This document shows positions 35,054-46,475 of a stretch of DNA of 64,000 bases, in pieces. The notes beneath the pieces are model-generated. The model was not told the DNA's origin, did no database searches, and saw only the letters and a program-made list of their open reading frames with translations. Within the stretch, counting starts at the first letter, position 1. Every line of letters begins with the position of its first letter. The DNA is from Shewanella gaetbuli (GTDB lineage Bacteria > Pseudomonadota > Gammaproteobacteria > Enterobacterales > Shewanellaceae), in the NCBI RefSeq assembly GCF_023284065.1, contig NZ_JAKIKP010000012.1, positions 45,182 to 109,181 on the forward strand. The letters run 5' to 3'. Both the position numbers and the translations under genes were made by a program.

Positions 35054-38000
35054 TTACTTTTGTTCAAAAAAGAACTTTTCACGTTTACGTTTATCACCAT
35101 TTAATTGGTTCATGGTTTCGGCATTATAAAGTTTACCATTTACCATAGTGTAGGTGACTTTATCTGTGCTACGAATATCGGTTAATGGGTCTCCATCAAT
35201 GACAATTAAGTCAGCTAGTTTGCCAGGCTTAATGGTACCAAGTTGATGATCCATCCCGAATGTTTTAGCGGGGTTGATGGTTGCCGTTTTCAACACATCC
35301 ATATTACTCATTCCACCTTGGGCAAACATCCACATCTCCCAATGTGCAGCTAAGCCTTCACGTTGACCATGAGCACCAATGTTTGGATTAATCCCCACTT
35401 CGTTTAGCTCGTTAGCCACTCTGGCAACATTGAAGTGATTGTAATGTTCATCAGGTGCAGTGGTTCTGCGCATTGAACGAGCATCTAAAATATCATGAGG
35501 TACATACATACTCAGTCTTGGGTGAGCCCATACATCTGTTTTGTCGTACCAGTAATGTTCGCCAGAAATACCACCGTAAGCTACCACTAATGTTGGTGTA
35601 TAACCCACTTCAGTTTGACTCCAGAACTGCTTAATATCGTTATAAATAGCTCCAGCAGGTAGTGAATGTTCAACTGTTGTGTGACCATCTGCAATCATTG
35701 ATAAGTTGTGTTGAAGCAAAGATCCGCCTTCAGGCACAACCATCATTTCAAGCTCTCTTGCCGCGGTTATTACTTGTTGGCGTTGGTTACGTCGCGGTTG
35801 GTTATAGCTTTTAACACTGAACGCCCCCACTTTTTTAAGGCGTTCTAAATGGAATTTAGCATCATCTAAGCTATCAATGTGAGAGGTATAACCTGGCGCA
35901 TTGGCACCATACAAAATTGTTCCTGTTGAGAAAATTCGTGGGCCAACAATGTTACCTGCTTTTTGCTGTTCAGACGCTGAAAAGATCTCGGTTGTATCAT
36001 TTGATGGGTCATGAATTGAAGTCACGCCTAATGATAAGCCTGAATATAATTCCCAGTTTTGTTGTGGAATGATTTCATCATCAGCTTGTCCACCATGAGC
36101 ATGGGCGTCAAATAGACCAGGCATAATTGATTTACCGGTAATATCAACAACCTGTGCACCGTCTGGGATTGATGTATTAGCATCGCCAACAGATAAAATT
36201 TTGTTGTCTTTAACAATTACAACTCCATTTTCAATGACTTGGTCATTTTCTAATGTAATCACTTTACCGCCAACAAAAGCAACTGTTCCACGTGGAACAT
36301 CTGAATCTTGCTTAAAGCCTATATCAGTAATTGCTGGCTTTGATTTTTCTTCAACATCATTATATTGGGTGTTTACAGCTGCTTGATAAAGCTCAGGGCC
36401 TAAAGTCCAGTAAAGCTCATTACTGTCATTATTCCAGCTAATGCTTTCACCTGCACGAGTACTCAATTGGGTTACTGGTAAGTTATTTGCCTTAGGGCCA
36501 ATTTTGATTGTTTCACCGTGCTTAGCAAAAGGTGTCACATAAACTCTAAACCGTTCTGCAAATGCTAAATGTTCACCGTCTGGTGAAACTCTGAATTCGG
36601 TGGCATGTTCGCTAGTGTAGTGAGTGCGCTTTTCAAAGCCATTCATACCAATTGAAGATAACTGCGGGCTGTCACCATAATCCATAAAGAATACACGGTC
36701 GTTACTGGCACCAAACTGTGGCTGATAACCCGATGCCGATAACTTGGTTGCTTTTTTTCCTTTACGGTCAATCTTATATAGACCAGGCTCTTGTGACCAA
36801 GTACGCGGTGTCACATTGCCACCTTTCGCTTTTCGGTAAACAATATACTCACCATCTGGAGAGAATGTAGGCTCTACATATTTACCTGGCTCGTTGGTTA
36901 ATACCTTAGCTTTTCCACCTCTAGCACTGATAACACTTACGGTTCCTTGGTCTTGGTCATTCCATGTGGTGAAGACAATATTTTTGCCGTCACGTGACCA
37001 TTGCGGAAATAGCTCGTGAGTATCCTTGTCTAGACGGGTTAAACGCTTTTGCTTACCATCTTTAATATCGCGGATCCAAAGTTTACCTAAGGCTTCAAAT
37101 ACGACTTTTTCACCGTTAGGAGAAACCTGTGCCATGCGCAGCATTTTTACGTCAAACTTATCTTGGTTTAAATTTTGAGTAAATCTAACAGAAGGTTGAA
37201 CATCTAATTGGGTTTTAATAGAAAAAGGAATTTGTTGTACTTTTTTGCTAGCAACATTCAGTTTGTTAATTTTACCTTTGGCCCAGAATAGAATTTCCTC
37301 ATTATCTTGGGTCCATGACATCATTGGGTAAACACCGTGAATTGCCCACGTTTCTTGCATGTCTCTATCAAGGTTATCGTATAACTTGGTGCTTTCGCCT
37401 GATTTTAAATCTAATAAATACAATGTTGATTGGAAGCCATCTCGTTTTATGTACGCTAAGCTTTTTCCATCTGGGCTTGGTGTGGGTCTAATTGCGCCAC
37501 CAGTACCTTCAATCAGCACTTCTATCTCACCTGTTTGGGTGTCATAACGCTTAATTTTGTAGATGCCTTTTACAGAATCTTTAGAGTAATGGAAGGTTTT
37601 GCCAGGTGTCGCATCTTGGCTAAAGTAAATATATCGGCCATCGGGAGAGTAAGCTGGCTCACCTAAATCTTTTTGGTCATTAGGGCGCTCAGTCAGTTTT
37701 ACACCTTCACCGCCAGCAACGTGATACATCCATACTTCACCCGCACCTAAGCTTCGGCTAGCAGTAAAGTGTTTACGGGCGACTAGATATTGTGAATCAG
37801 GACTCCACGCTGGGCTGTTTAATAAGCGGAAGGTTTCTGTGGTTACCGGTCTTGGGTTAGTGCCATCTGCGTTCATCACCCAAATATTATCGCCACCATC
37901 TTCGTCAGAGGTAAAAGCAATGTATTTACCGTCAGGGCTATAAACAGGCTGCATTTGCCAAGCAATTCCACTAGCGATGGCTTTTGCTTCACCGCCTGAA

Positions 38001-38239
38001 ATTGGCATTTGGTAAATATCACCAAGCAGGTCAAACACAATGGTTTTTCCATCAGGAGAGACGTTGACGTTCATCCATGTACCTTCGGTAACATTGATGT
38101 CGACTTTTTCTAGTGGGGCGTCTTGTGGGGCATTAACTTGCCATTTTTTTGTGTCTTGGTCGTCAGCAAATGATGCTGTACTCACGCCTAGTGATAAGGC
38201 TATAGCGGTATATAGAGGAGTGAATTTTTGAATAAGCAT
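35054..38239 (-). CDS. Exported beta-propeller/amidohydrolase fusion protein
   Basis: Secreted or periplasmic enzyme of 1061 residues. A signal peptide (about 1-25, ending SLGVSTASFA) is followed by some 600 residues of TolB/WD40-like propeller repeats (YSPDGKYIAF, WSPDSQYL, FSPDGEYIV). A C-terminal amidohydrolase domain carries the metal motif DAHAHG (His713, His715), with further candidates in KSYNQ, VEHSLPAG and GAHGQREG. It ends with the family-typical GKLADLIVIDGDP. By family it is a metal-dependent hydrolase of peptide-like or cyclic amide substrates; the real substrate is unknown. A parS-type site lies within the gene at 36284-36299. Confidence 0.9.
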   Translation of the reverse strand: MLIQKFTPLYTAIALSLGVSTASFADDQDTKKWQVNAPQDAPLEKVDINVTEGTWMNVNVSPDGKTIVFDLLGDIYQMPISGGEAKAIASGIAWQMQPVYSPDGKYIAFTSDEDGGDNIWVMNADGTNPRPVTTETFRLLNSPAWSPDSQYLVARKHFTASRSLGAGEVWMYHVAGGEGVKLTERPNDQKDLGEPAYSPDGRYIYFSQDATPGKTFHYSKDSVKGIYKIKRYDTQTGEIEVLIEGTGGAIRPTPSPDGKSLAYIKRDGFQSTLYLLDLKSGESTKLYDNLDRDMQETWAIHGVYPMMSWTQDNEEILFWAKGKINKLNVASKKVQQIPFSIKTQLDVQPSVRFTQNLNQDKFDVKMLRMAQVSPNGEKVVFEALGKLWIRDIKDGKQKRLTRLDKDTHELFPQWSRDGKNIVFTTWNDQDQGTVSVISARGGKAKVLTNEPGKYVEPTFSPDGEYIVYRKAKGGNVTPRTWSQEPGLYKIDRKGKKATKLSASGYQPQFGASNDRVFFMDYGDSPQLSSIGMNGFEKRTHYTSEHATEFRVSPDGEHLAFAERFRVYVTPFAKHGETIKIGPKANNLPVTQLSTRAGESISWNNDSNELYWTLGPELYQAAVNTQYNDVEEKSKPAITDIGFKQDSDVPRGTVAFVGGKVITLENDQVIENGVVIVKDNKILSVGDANTSIPDGAQVVDITGKSIMPGLFDAHAHGGQADDEIIPQQNWELYSGLSLGVTSIHDPSNDTTEIFSASEQQKAGNIVGPRIFSTGTILYGANAPGYTSHIDSLDDAKFHLERLKKVGAFSVKSYNQPRRNQRQQVITAARELEMMVVPEGGSLLQHNLSMIADGHTTVEHSLPAGAIYNDIKQFWSQTEVGYTPTLVVAYGGISGEHYWYDKTDVWAHPRLSMYVPHDILDARSMRRTTAPDEHYNHFNVARVANELNEVGINPNIGAHGQREGLAAHWEMWMFAQGGMSNMDVLKTATINPAKTFGMDHQLGTIKPGKLADLIVIDGDPLTDIRSTDKVTYTMVNGKLYNAETMNQLNGDKRKREKFFFEQK
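36284..36299. other. parS: parS-type centromere site 2 (inside a coding sequence)
   Basis: TGTTCCACGTGGAACA, a perfect palindromic parS variant, within the amidohydrolase reading frame. The encoded residues are ordinary for the linker before the metal-binding domain. Confidence 0.85.
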
Positions 38240-38471
38240 GCAAGATCCATTTAGTTATCATTATATCAACATGATTGGTTAAGGTTGGCTATAAGCGGTA
38301 GCAAAACCGAATCAATATAGCTGAACCCTTTATCGCATAAATGGATTAATAACGACACTAAAATTCTGTTTCAATTAATGACAAAAAGAAACAGTTTGGC
38401 ACGATTGGTTAACAATTGTTGTTGTGGGGTGCAGATAATGACTGCCAATTAAATGGACTAATGTAGCTTAG

Positions 38472-38921
38472 TTATTTCAGTTGAACCATATCGCCATTCT
38501 GAATTAAGCCAGTTTGCACTACTTTACAAGTTATACCACCACGCCAATGAGGCAGTAAAGCTTGTTCAAGTTTGGGGTGAGCGGCTTGCATTTTTTTACA
38601 TGGGTCAGTTTCACCGGTAATTTCTAAAATGAGATCATTACCAATATGAAGTTTTTTGCCTACATCTTGGGCGCTAAATTCATAACCACTAATTAATAAG
38701 TTTGCACGGCGTGCTAACCAGTCTAGTTCAGTTTCAATAATGTTGCAGGCAGTTTGCCACTGCTCAGTCGACATCACGGTGACTTGTCTTTTTCCTGGAC
38801 GGCCAAACACATCATTTTCTACACCGCGCTCTTTGGTAACATTGGCACAAAATACAGGGTTCATTTTGCCACGCTTTACCGTCTTATAAGCTATTCCGAT
38901 TAGCTCAATTTTTGTGGCCAC
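38472..38921 (-). CDS. MOSC-domain protein
   Basis: Single-domain MOSC protein of 149 residues. These domains bind sulfur or molybdenum-cofactor species through a conserved cysteine, seen here in GETDPCKKM (about residue 107). I chose the GTG at 38921 (VATKIELIGIAYKTVKRG) because AAGGA lies seven bases upstream and it starts one base after the tusA stop; the upstream in-frame extension overlaps tusA. Tight coupling to a TusA-type sulfur carrier suggests a sulfur-transfer role, which is inference. Confidence 0.87.
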   Translation of the reverse strand: MATKIELIGIAYKTVKRGKMNPVFCANVTKERGVENDVFGRPGKRQVTVMSTEQWQTACNIIETELDWLARRANLLISGYEFSAQDVGKKLHIGNDLILEITGETDPCKKMQAAHPKLEQALLPHWRGGITCKVVQTGLIQNGDMVQLK

Positions 38922-38922
38922 T

Positions 38923-39186
38923 TTATTGTCCTTTTTTGAGTAAATAATGGTATGGCGCTTTAGTGGTGTCGCTGGCAATTAAGGTGTGATCCATGAACTC
39001 ACAAAAGCTTGGAATATCGCGAGTTGTGGCAGGGTCATCAGCAATAATTAATAATGTTTCGCCTTCAGCCATTTTTCTCACGGTTTTACGCACCATCATT
39101 ACAGGTTCTGGACAACGTAAACCAAGGGCGTCTAATTGGTACTGAGCTTGATTAAAAATTTCTGCTGGAAGAGTTTGGTCTGACAT
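38923..39186 (-). CDS. tusA: TusA-family sulfur carrier protein
   Basis: Sulfurtransferase carrier of 87 residues from the ATG at 39186 ([13 protein letters not shown]). It has the TusA motif [16 protein letters not shown], whose Cys carries a persulfide in the family, then [13 protein letters not shown]. In E. coli TusA passes sulfur to tRNA thiolation and to molybdenum cofactor synthesis. It lies directly upstream of a MOSC protein, with one base between stop and start. It could be TusA proper or a paralogue; I could not compare with a second copy. Confidence 0.85.
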   Translation of the reverse strand: MSDQTLPAEIFNQAQYQLDALGLRCPEPVMMVRKTVRKMAEGETLLIIADDPATTRDIPSFCEFMDHTLIASDTTKAPYHYLLKKGQ

Positions 39187-39325
39187 ATCTATTTCACTGA
39201 CAACGTAATATGCTGCAATGTTACTCTGCAAAGTTAACCTTGCCAAGTTTAGCGCTGGCTAATGTGATGCATAACGCATAGGTTATAAGCTAGTTAGATG
39301 TTTATGCAAATACATTCATTGGTGG

Positions 39326-39341
39326 TGTTTCACGTGAAACA
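39326..39341. other. parS: parS-type centromere site 3
   Basis: TGTTTCACGTGAAACA, identical to site 1, in the tusA-fadA intergenic region and ten bases beyond the fadBA terminator. Confidence 0.87.
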
Positions 39342-39351
39342 TAACAAATAA

Positions 39352-39381
39352 AAAACCGAATAACCTAGGTTATTCGGTTTT
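39352..39381 (-). terminator. Intrinsic terminator of the fadBA operon
   Basis: Perfect 30-base palindrome (arms 39352-39366 and 39367-39381) about 60 bases beyond the fadA stop. In the minus direction it runs into T-rich sequence. Confidence 0.87.
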
Positions 39382-39442
39382 AATATTTTGATGGTTACTC
39401 ACTAATAAAGGTAAAGGGTAAATTTACTTTTATTACAGTTGG

Positions 39443-40624
<1,182 letters not shown>

Positions 40625-40628
40625 CTAA

Positions 40629-42779
40629 TTAGGCTTGGTAGTAACTACCGTTGTTGGCTGCAAGTTCACGCATGGCGTCGGTAACTTGGTATAAACCACC
40701 CAAGTGGGCGTATTTATCCGCAAGGGCAACAAAGTTTGCTACACCCATCGTATCTAAGTAGCGGAAAACACCACCACGGAATGGCGGGAAGCCTAAGCCG
40801 TAAACTAAGCCCATATCGGCTTCTGCTGGTGAAGCAACAATACCTTCTTCTAAACAGCGAACTGTTTCAATGATCATTGGGATCATACAGCGAGCAATAA
40901 TGTCGTCTGCTTCAAAAGATTTAAGTTCACCAAATGTGGCTTTTAAAAGCTCATAACTGGTTGGGTCGATATCTTTTTTAGGCTTACCGCGACGGTCTAC
41001 AGAATAGGCATAAAACCCTTTAGCATTCTTTTGGCCTAAACGTTTGTTTTCAAACATCACGTCAATGGCATCTTTGTCTGTTTTACCCATACGATCTGGG
41101 AAACCTTCTGCCATTACTGCTTGTGCATGGTGACCTGTATCTAAGCCAACTACATCAAGTAAGTAAGCAGGGCCCATTGGCCAGCCAAATTGTTTTTCCA
41201 TCACTTTATCTACAGCGGCAAAGTCAGCACCGTCAGCTAATAAGCCATTAAAGCCAGCAAAGTATGGGAATAAAACACGGTTTACGAAGAAACCAGGGCA
41301 GTCATTAACAACAATTGGGGTTTTACCCATTTTGCTAGCATAAGCCACAACTGAAGCAATGGTTTCATCAGAAGACTGCTCGCCACGAATCACTTCCACT
41401 AATGGCATTTTATGCACTGGGTTAAAGAAATGCATACCACAGAAACGCTCAGGCTTTTTCAAGCTTTTTGCCAGTAAGTTAATTGAGATGGTTGATGTGT
41501 TAGAGGCAATAATTGCATCATCAGCTACATAGTCTTCAACTTCGGCCAGAACCGTAGCTTTCACTTTTGGATGTTCAACAACGGCTTCTACAACCACATC
41601 GCTGTGTTTAATTGCAGCGTAATCAAGTGATGGAGTGATGTTATTTAGCACTTTAGCCATTTTTTCTGGCGTTGAACGGCCACGAGCCACTTGAGCTGAT
41701 AATAGTTTAGCGGCTTCATTTAGACCGAGCTCTAATGCTGGCTGAGCAATATCTTTCATCACAATTGGCGTGCCTTTGCTTGCACTTTGATAAGCGATAC
41801 CACCGCCCATAATGCCTGCGCCTAATACCGCGGCATTATTAACGTCTTTTGCGGCTTTAACAGCTTTTTTTGCTTTACCTTTAACATATTGGTCATTTAA
41901 GAATATACCAATTAATGAAGTAGCAACTTCTGTTTTCGCTAACTTGATAAAGGCTTGCGCCTCTACTTGTAATGCACCGGCTCTGTCTAATGTTGCAGCT
42001 TGTTCAACGACATTTACTGCTGCCATAGGGGCTGGGTAATGCTTGCCTGCAACAGAGAACACCATGCCTTTTGCCGTGGTGAAAGACATCATGGCTTCAA
42101 GTTTGGCTAACTGCAGTGGAGACTGCTTTTGTTTACGACGTGCTTGCCAATCAATATTACCGGCTAGTGCATCATGTAACATTTGAATGGCCGCAGACTC
42201 TAGGTTTTCTGGTGCGGTAACTGCATCAATTGCGCCGACTTTAAGTGCCGCATCTGGGCGTTGCTCTTTACCTGTAGTGATCCACTCTAACGCGTTGTCT
42301 GCGCCAATGACTCTTGGTAAACGCACTGTGCCACCAAAACCAGGAATAAGCCCCAGTTTCGTTTCTGGTAAGCCAACTTTGGCGTTGGTATCAGCAATAC
42401 GTAAGTCGGTGGCTAAAATGGTTTCACAACCACCGCCTAATGCGAATCCGTTAATGGCTGATGCCGTTGGGAAAGGTAAGTCTTCGAGCTTATTGAATAC
42501 CGAGTTAGCCTGTTCAACCCAAGCTAATAACGTGGCGTCATCTTGCTTAAATAATGATAAAAACTCAGTAATATCGGCACCTACAATGAAAGTGCTTTTT
42601 GCTGAAGTTAATAATAATGCTTTGATATCAGATTGTTGCATTATGCTATCTAATGCAGCATCTAATGAGGCTAGTGTTTCTCTGTCGAACTTGTTTACCG
42701 AGCCCGGTGCGTTAAAGCACAGCTTGGCAATATTGTCTTCAAGTAACTCAACCTGGATGGTAGGGCTTTGGTAGATCAT
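40629..42779 (-). CDS. fadB: Fatty-acid oxidation complex alpha subunit FadB
   Basis: Multifunctional enzyme with enoyl-CoA hydratase and 3-hydroxyacyl-CoA dehydrogenase activities, acting with FadA. The N-terminal crotonase half has the oxyanion-hole segment GFALGGGCE. The C-terminal half begins with the NAD-binding GAGIMGGG and has [15 protein letters not shown]. Length is 716 residues (E. coli 729). It is divergent from pepQ, and a palindromic PsrA-like operator lies 140 bases upstream. Confidence 0.98.
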   Translation of the reverse strand: MIYQSPTIQVELLEDNIAKLCFNAPGSVNKFDRETLASLDAALDSIMQQSDIKALLLTSAKSTFIVGADITEFLSLFKQDDATLLAWVEQANSVFNKLEDLPFPTASAINGFALGGGCETILATDLRIADTNAKVGLPETKLGLIPGFGGTVRLPRVIGADNALEWITTGKEQRPDAALKVGAIDAVTAPENLESAAIQMLHDALAGNIDWQARRKQKQSPLQLAKLEAMMSFTTAKGMVFSVAGKHYPAPMAAVNVVEQAATLDRAGALQVEAQAFIKLAKTEVATSLIGIFLNDQYVKGKAKKAVKAAKDVNNAAVLGAGIMGGGIAYQSASKGTPIVMKDIAQPALELGLNEAAKLLSAQVARGRSTPEKMAKVLNNITPSLDYAAIKHSDVVVEAVVEHPKVKATVLAEVEDYVADDAIIASNTSTISINLLAKSLKKPERFCGMHFFNPVHKMPLVEVIRGEQSSDETIASVVAYASKMGKTPIVVNDCPGFFVNRVLFPYFAGFNGLLADGADFAAVDKVMEKQFGWPMGPAYLLDVVGLDTGHHAQAVMAEGFPDRMGKTDKDAIDVMFENKRLGQKNAKGFYAYSVDRRGKPKKDIDPTSYELLKATFGELKSFEADDIIARCMIPMIIETVRCLEEGIVASPAEADMGLVYGLGFPPFRGGVFRYLDTMGVANFVALADKYAHLGGLYQVTDAMRELAANNGSYYQA

Positions 42780-42918
42780 TGCTTGCTTCCTTATTGCTTA
42801 AAGCGATTTCCACATCTTTACTGTGTAGTTATCAAGCTTGTTTTACAGCATTGTCGGCCATCATTTGACCAGTTGCACAACAGTGTGCGACTAAATGAAA
42901 AAAATTACAACACCCAAT

Positions 42919-42934
42919 TTAAACGACCGTTTAA
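42919..42934. promoter_or_regulatory. Palindromic operator upstream of fadBA (PsrA-like)
   Basis: TTAAACGACCGTTTAA has perfect 7-base inverted arms around a 2-base centre in the fadB-pepQ gap. It fits the known PsrA half-sites (GAAAC-type spaced from GTTTC-type) that control fatty-acid degradation in Pseudomonas and Shewanella. Assignment to PsrA is inference. Confidence 0.55.
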
Positions 42935-43012
42935 TTTTTTGCTAATCTAGGCTGATTTTTTTGCTTTGTGATAAACTGCTAAGGTTCGCCAACTAAAAAT
43001 AGGAACTCAAAA

Positions 43013-44329
43013 ATGGATCAGCTGGCTAGCTTTTATCATGCGCACATTACAGAATTAAATCGTCGAGTAGCAGAAATTACCCAACGTGAAAATTTAGCTG
43101 GATTGGTGATTCATTCTGGGCAACCTCATCGTCAATTTTTAGATGATATGAATTACCCATTTAAGGTGAACCCGCACTTCAAAGCTTGGTTGCCATTACT
43201 TGATAACCCAAACTGTTGGATTATTGCTAACGGGATAGATAAGCCCACGCTAGTTTTTTATCGCCCTGTGGATTTTTGGCATAAAGTGAGCGATGTCCCC
43301 GATAGCTTTTGGACTGAACATTTCAATATTCAGTTATTAGTTAAAGCAGATAAAATCGCCGAGTTTTTACCTGAAAACCTCGCTGATTGGGCTTATATTG
43401 GTGAGCATTTAGATGTTGCTGATGTTTTAGAGTTTACCGCTAGAAACCCTGACGGTGTATTGAATTATTTACATTATCACCGCGCTGAAAAAACTCAATA
43501 TGAACTAGCTTGTTTACGCCGTGCTAATCAAATTGCGGTAAGAGGGCATATTGCGGCCAAAAATGCGTTTTATAACGGCGCGAGTGAATTTGAAATACAA
43601 CAACAATATTTAGCAGCCATTTCCCAAGGTGAAAATGAAATGCCCTATGGCAATATTATTGCCTTAAATGAAAATGCGGCCATTTTGCACTATATGTCTC
43701 AAGAACATATTAAGCCAGAGCAACGCCGCTCATTCTTGATTGATGCAGGGGCAAGTTACCACGGTTATGCTGCTGATATTACCCGCACGTATGCCTTTGA
43801 AAAAAATCCCTTCTCTGAGCTTATTGAAGCGGTTAACCAAGCTCAACTTAAGATTATTGATGCCATGAAGCCAGGGGTAAAATACCCTGACTTACACATT
43901 AAAACCCATGAATATATTGGCCAAATATTACAAGATTTTGATTTGGTTAACTCTGGTGCAGATGAAGCGTTAACGGCTGAAATTACTAAAGCGTTTTTCC
44001 CTCACGGGTTAGGGCATATGTTAGGGTTACAGGTACATGATATGGGCGGTTACTCGCATGATGAACGAGGAACCCATATTCCGGCACCAGAGCAACATCC
44101 GTTTTTACGTTGTACTCGTCCACTGGCTGTCAACCAAGTGCTAACCATTGAACCTGGGCTATATATTATCGACTCATTACTGAATGATTTGTCTGTGTCT
44201 GCTAAACAGTGGGTTAATTGGCAAACCGTTGATTTTTTCCGTCCATTCGGTGGCATTCGCATTGAAGATAATGTGATTGTGCATGCTGATCGTAATGAAA
44301 ATATGACAAGAGAATTAGGACTTGAGTGA
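43013..44329 (+). CDS. pepQ: Xaa-Pro dipeptidase PepQ
   Basis: Metal-dependent dipeptidase that cleaves dipeptides with C-terminal proline. It is a pita-bread-fold protein of 438 residues (E. coli 443). Metal-site segments visible are [42 protein letters not shown] and GGIRIEDNV. It is first in a pepQ-yigZ-trkH-hemG run with the same order as in E. coli. The next gene overlaps its stop. Confidence 0.97.
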   Translation: MDQLASFYHAHITELNRRVAEITQRENLAGLVIHSGQPHRQFLDDMNYPFKVNPHFKAWLPLLDNPNCWIIANGIDKPTLVFYRPVDFWHKVSDVPDSFWTEHFNIQLLVKADKIAEFLPENLADWAYIGEHLDVADVLEFTARNPDGVLNYLHYHRAEKTQYELACLRRANQIAVRGHIAAKNAFYNGASEFEIQQQYLAAISQGENEMPYGNIIALNENAAILHYMSQEHIKPEQRRSFLIDAGASYHGYAADITRTYAFEKNPFSELIEAVNQAQLKIIDAMKPGVKYPDLHIKTHEYIGQILQDFDLVNSGADEALTAEITKAFFPHGLGHMLGLQVHDMGGYSHDERGTHIPAPEQHPFLRCTRPLAVNQVLTIEPGLYIIDSLLNDLSVSAKQWVNWQTVDFFRPFGGIRIEDNVIVHADRNENMTRELGLE

Positions 44330-44936
44330 GAGTTATCAAATACCTGAAGCGGATTTGATCATAGAAGAAGAGATAAAACATAGCCGTTTTATCTCTTTTC
44401 TATTTCATTGCCCCAGTCAAGAAGCTTTGAAGTTAGCACTAACTAACATCAGGCGAGACTACCCTGGTGCTAGCCATTATTGTTATGCCTTTATTGCTGG
44501 AGCTCCCAACGATATGGTTAATATTGGTTCAAGTGATGATGGTGAGCCAGCAGGAAGTGCTGGGCGACCAATGTTAGCAACATTACAAGGGGCTAATGTT
44601 GGTGAGTTAGGCGCCGTTGTAGTGCGTTATTTTGGTGGTACAAAATTAGGCGTAGGCGGGTTAGTTAGAGCCTATACTTCTGGTATTAAGCAAGGTGTGA
44701 GTCAACTTAGCTTAACCACTAAGTTTATTCGTTATCCAATCAAGTTAGATTGTAGCTATGCACAACTGGCTAATATTGAATATTTAATTGCCCAGTTTGA
44801 TGGCGTTGTACTGTCAAAAGACTTTGCTGAAAGTGTTGTGCTGCAATTTGAACTGGCTAAAGATGCATTGGATGACTTTAATCAACAACTTGCCACAATG
44901 ACTCAAGGAATGCTTCAAGCAAAGTTTACAGTTTGA
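44322..44936 (+). CDS. yigZ: IMPACT/YigZ family protein
   Basis: 204-residue protein of the conserved YigZ/IMPACT family. The N-terminal domain carries [13 protein letters not shown] and the strongly conserved [15 protein letters not shown] and [20 protein letters not shown]. The C-terminal half is a ferredoxin-like domain. The start appears to be a TTG at 44322 overlapping the pepQ stop by 8 bases, since an in-frame stop lies just upstream and no ATG follows. Molecular function is unclear; the yeast and mammalian relatives bind translation regulator GCN1. Confidence 0.9.
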   Translation: MSESYQIPEADLIIEEEIKHSRFISFLFHCPSQEALKLALTNIRRDYPGASHYCYAFIAGAPNDMVNIGSSDDGEPAGSAGRPMLATLQGANVGELGAVVVRYFGGTKLGVGGLVRAYTSGIKQGVSQLSLTTKFIRYPIKLDCSYAQLANIEYLIAQFDGVVLSKDFAESVVLQFELAKDALDDFNQQLATMTQGMLQAKFTV

Positions 44937-45017
44937 GCTGAACGGAAGTTGTGCCAAAATGCTAACAACCTTAACACTTTCGACTTTTAATAACATTTTG
45001 TTAAACAGAAGCCACTA

Positions 45018-46475
45018 ATGCAATATAAAACAATTATAAGAATTACCGGTTTATTGATGGGGCTTTTTTCCATCACTATGCTTCCTCCTGCGTTAGTGGC
45101 GGTATTGTATAAAGATGGCGGTGGTACTGCGTTTATTCAGGCATTTTTTGTCAGCTTATTTTTAGGTTTTTTACTGTGGTATCCAAACCGCAGACAAAAA
45201 GGTGACTTACGAACTCGTGAAGGCTTTTTGATTGTGGTGCTGTTTTGGACGGTACTGGGATCTATTGGGGCTTTGCCGTTTATTTTTTCGAAAGCACCTG
45301 ATTTAAGTTGGACAGATAGCTTTTTTGAATCCTTTTCAGCGTTAACCACCACCGGAGCCACGGTGATTGTAGGTTTGGATGACTTGCCCAAAGCGGTGTT
45401 GTTTTATCGTCATTTACTCCAATGGATGGGAGGTATGGGGATAATTGTACTCGCCGTAGCCATTTTACCATTATTAGGTATTGGTGGTATGCAGCTATAT
45501 AAGGCTGAGGTGCCTGGGCCGGTTAAAGACAGTAAAATGACCCCTAGAATTGCCGAAACAGCAAAAGCATTATGGTATATCTACCTTATGCTAACCATCG
45601 CGTGTGCTTCGGCATTTTATCTAGCCGGTATGGATGCGTTTGATGCCATTTGCCATTCATTTTCAACTATTGCCATTGGCGGGTTTTCAACTAAAGATGC
45701 CAGCATTGGTTACTTTGACAGCCCAGTCATTAATATTATTTGTGCAGTGTTTTTGTTAATTGCAGCGGTTAACTTTAGTCTGCATTTTGCGGCGTTTACT
45801 CGTAGAGGCATCAACTTTAAAATTTACTTTAAAGATGCTGAATTTAAAGCGTTAATTGCAATACAGATTGTGTTAACGCTAATTTGTTTTTTGACTCTTT
45901 ATCAATCAGGTATTTACGATTCTGCTGAGCAAACGTTGGATTATGCGTTCTTTCAGGTTGTGTCCATATCGACAACCGCGGGTTTTGGCACCGAAAGCTT
46001 TCACTCTTGGCCACTGTTTTTACCCATATTGCTAATATTTTCTAGCTTTATTGGTGGCTGTGCAGGCTCTACTGGTGGCGGAATGAAAGTCATCCGTTTC
46101 GTGTTACTTATTTTGCAAGGCTCTCGTGAGCTTAAACGGCTTGTACATCCTAAGGCTATGTATTCCATTCGTATTGGCTCTACCGCGTTACCAGACAGAA
46201 TTATCGATGCTGTTTGGGGGTTCTTTTCTGCTTATGCGTTAGTCTTTGTCATTTGTATGGTGATTCTGATGTCATTGGAAATGGATGCCATAACAGCATT
46301 TAGTGCTACCGCCGCAAGCTTAAACAACCTTGGCCCAGGCTTAGGCGATGTGGCAAGTAATTATGCTGATATTACCGACGGCGCTAAATGGGTATTGGTT
46401 ATTGCGATGCTATTTGGTCGCTTAGAAGTCTTTACCTTATTGGTATTGTTTACCCCAACATTTTGGAAAAACTAA
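45018..46475 (+). CDS. trkH: Trk potassium uptake protein TrkH (copy 1)
   Basis: K+-translocating membrane subunit of the Trk system, 485 residues, with four pore repeats. Selectivity-loop sequences are seen in TTTGATV, AIGGFSTKD, STTAGFGTES and NNLGPGLGDV. It requires the cytoplasmic regulator TrkA, encoded at 49505-50914. It overlaps the hemG copy 1 start by one base (TAATG), as in E. coli trkH-hemG. A second TrkH is at 48057-49499. Confidence 0.96.
   Translation: MQYKTIIRITGLLMGLFSITMLPPALVAVLYKDGGGTAFIQAFFVSLFLGFLLWYPNRRQKGDLRTREGFLIVVLFWTVLGSIGALPFIFSKAPDLSWTDSFFESFSALTTTGATVIVGLDDLPKAVLFYRHLLQWMGGMGIIVLAVAILPLLGIGGMQLYKAEVPGPVKDSKMTPRIAETAKALWYIYLMLTIACASAFYLAGMDAFDAICHSFSTIAIGGFSTKDASIGYFDSPVINIICAVFLLIAAVNFSLHFAAFTRRGINFKIYFKDAEFKALIAIQIVLTLICFLTLYQSGIYDSAEQTLDYAFFQVVSISTTAGFGTESFHSWPLFLPILLIFSSFIGGCAGSTGGGMKVIRFVLLILQGSRELKRLVHPKAMYSIRIGSTALPDRIIDAVWGFFSAYALVFVICMVILMSLEMDAITAFSATAASLNNLGPGLGDVASNYADITDGAKWVLVIAMLFGRLEVFTLLVLFTPTFWKN

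Noticed and set aside
38240..38471. Possible small RNA or gene between the MOSC gene and the amidohydrolase gene
   Set aside because: No coding frame, convincing promoter-terminator pair or repeat structure was seen.
42187..42774. 195-codon plus-strand open frame antisense to fadB
   Set aside because: The fadB frame is fully conserved over this stretch; the antisense product has shadow-like composition.
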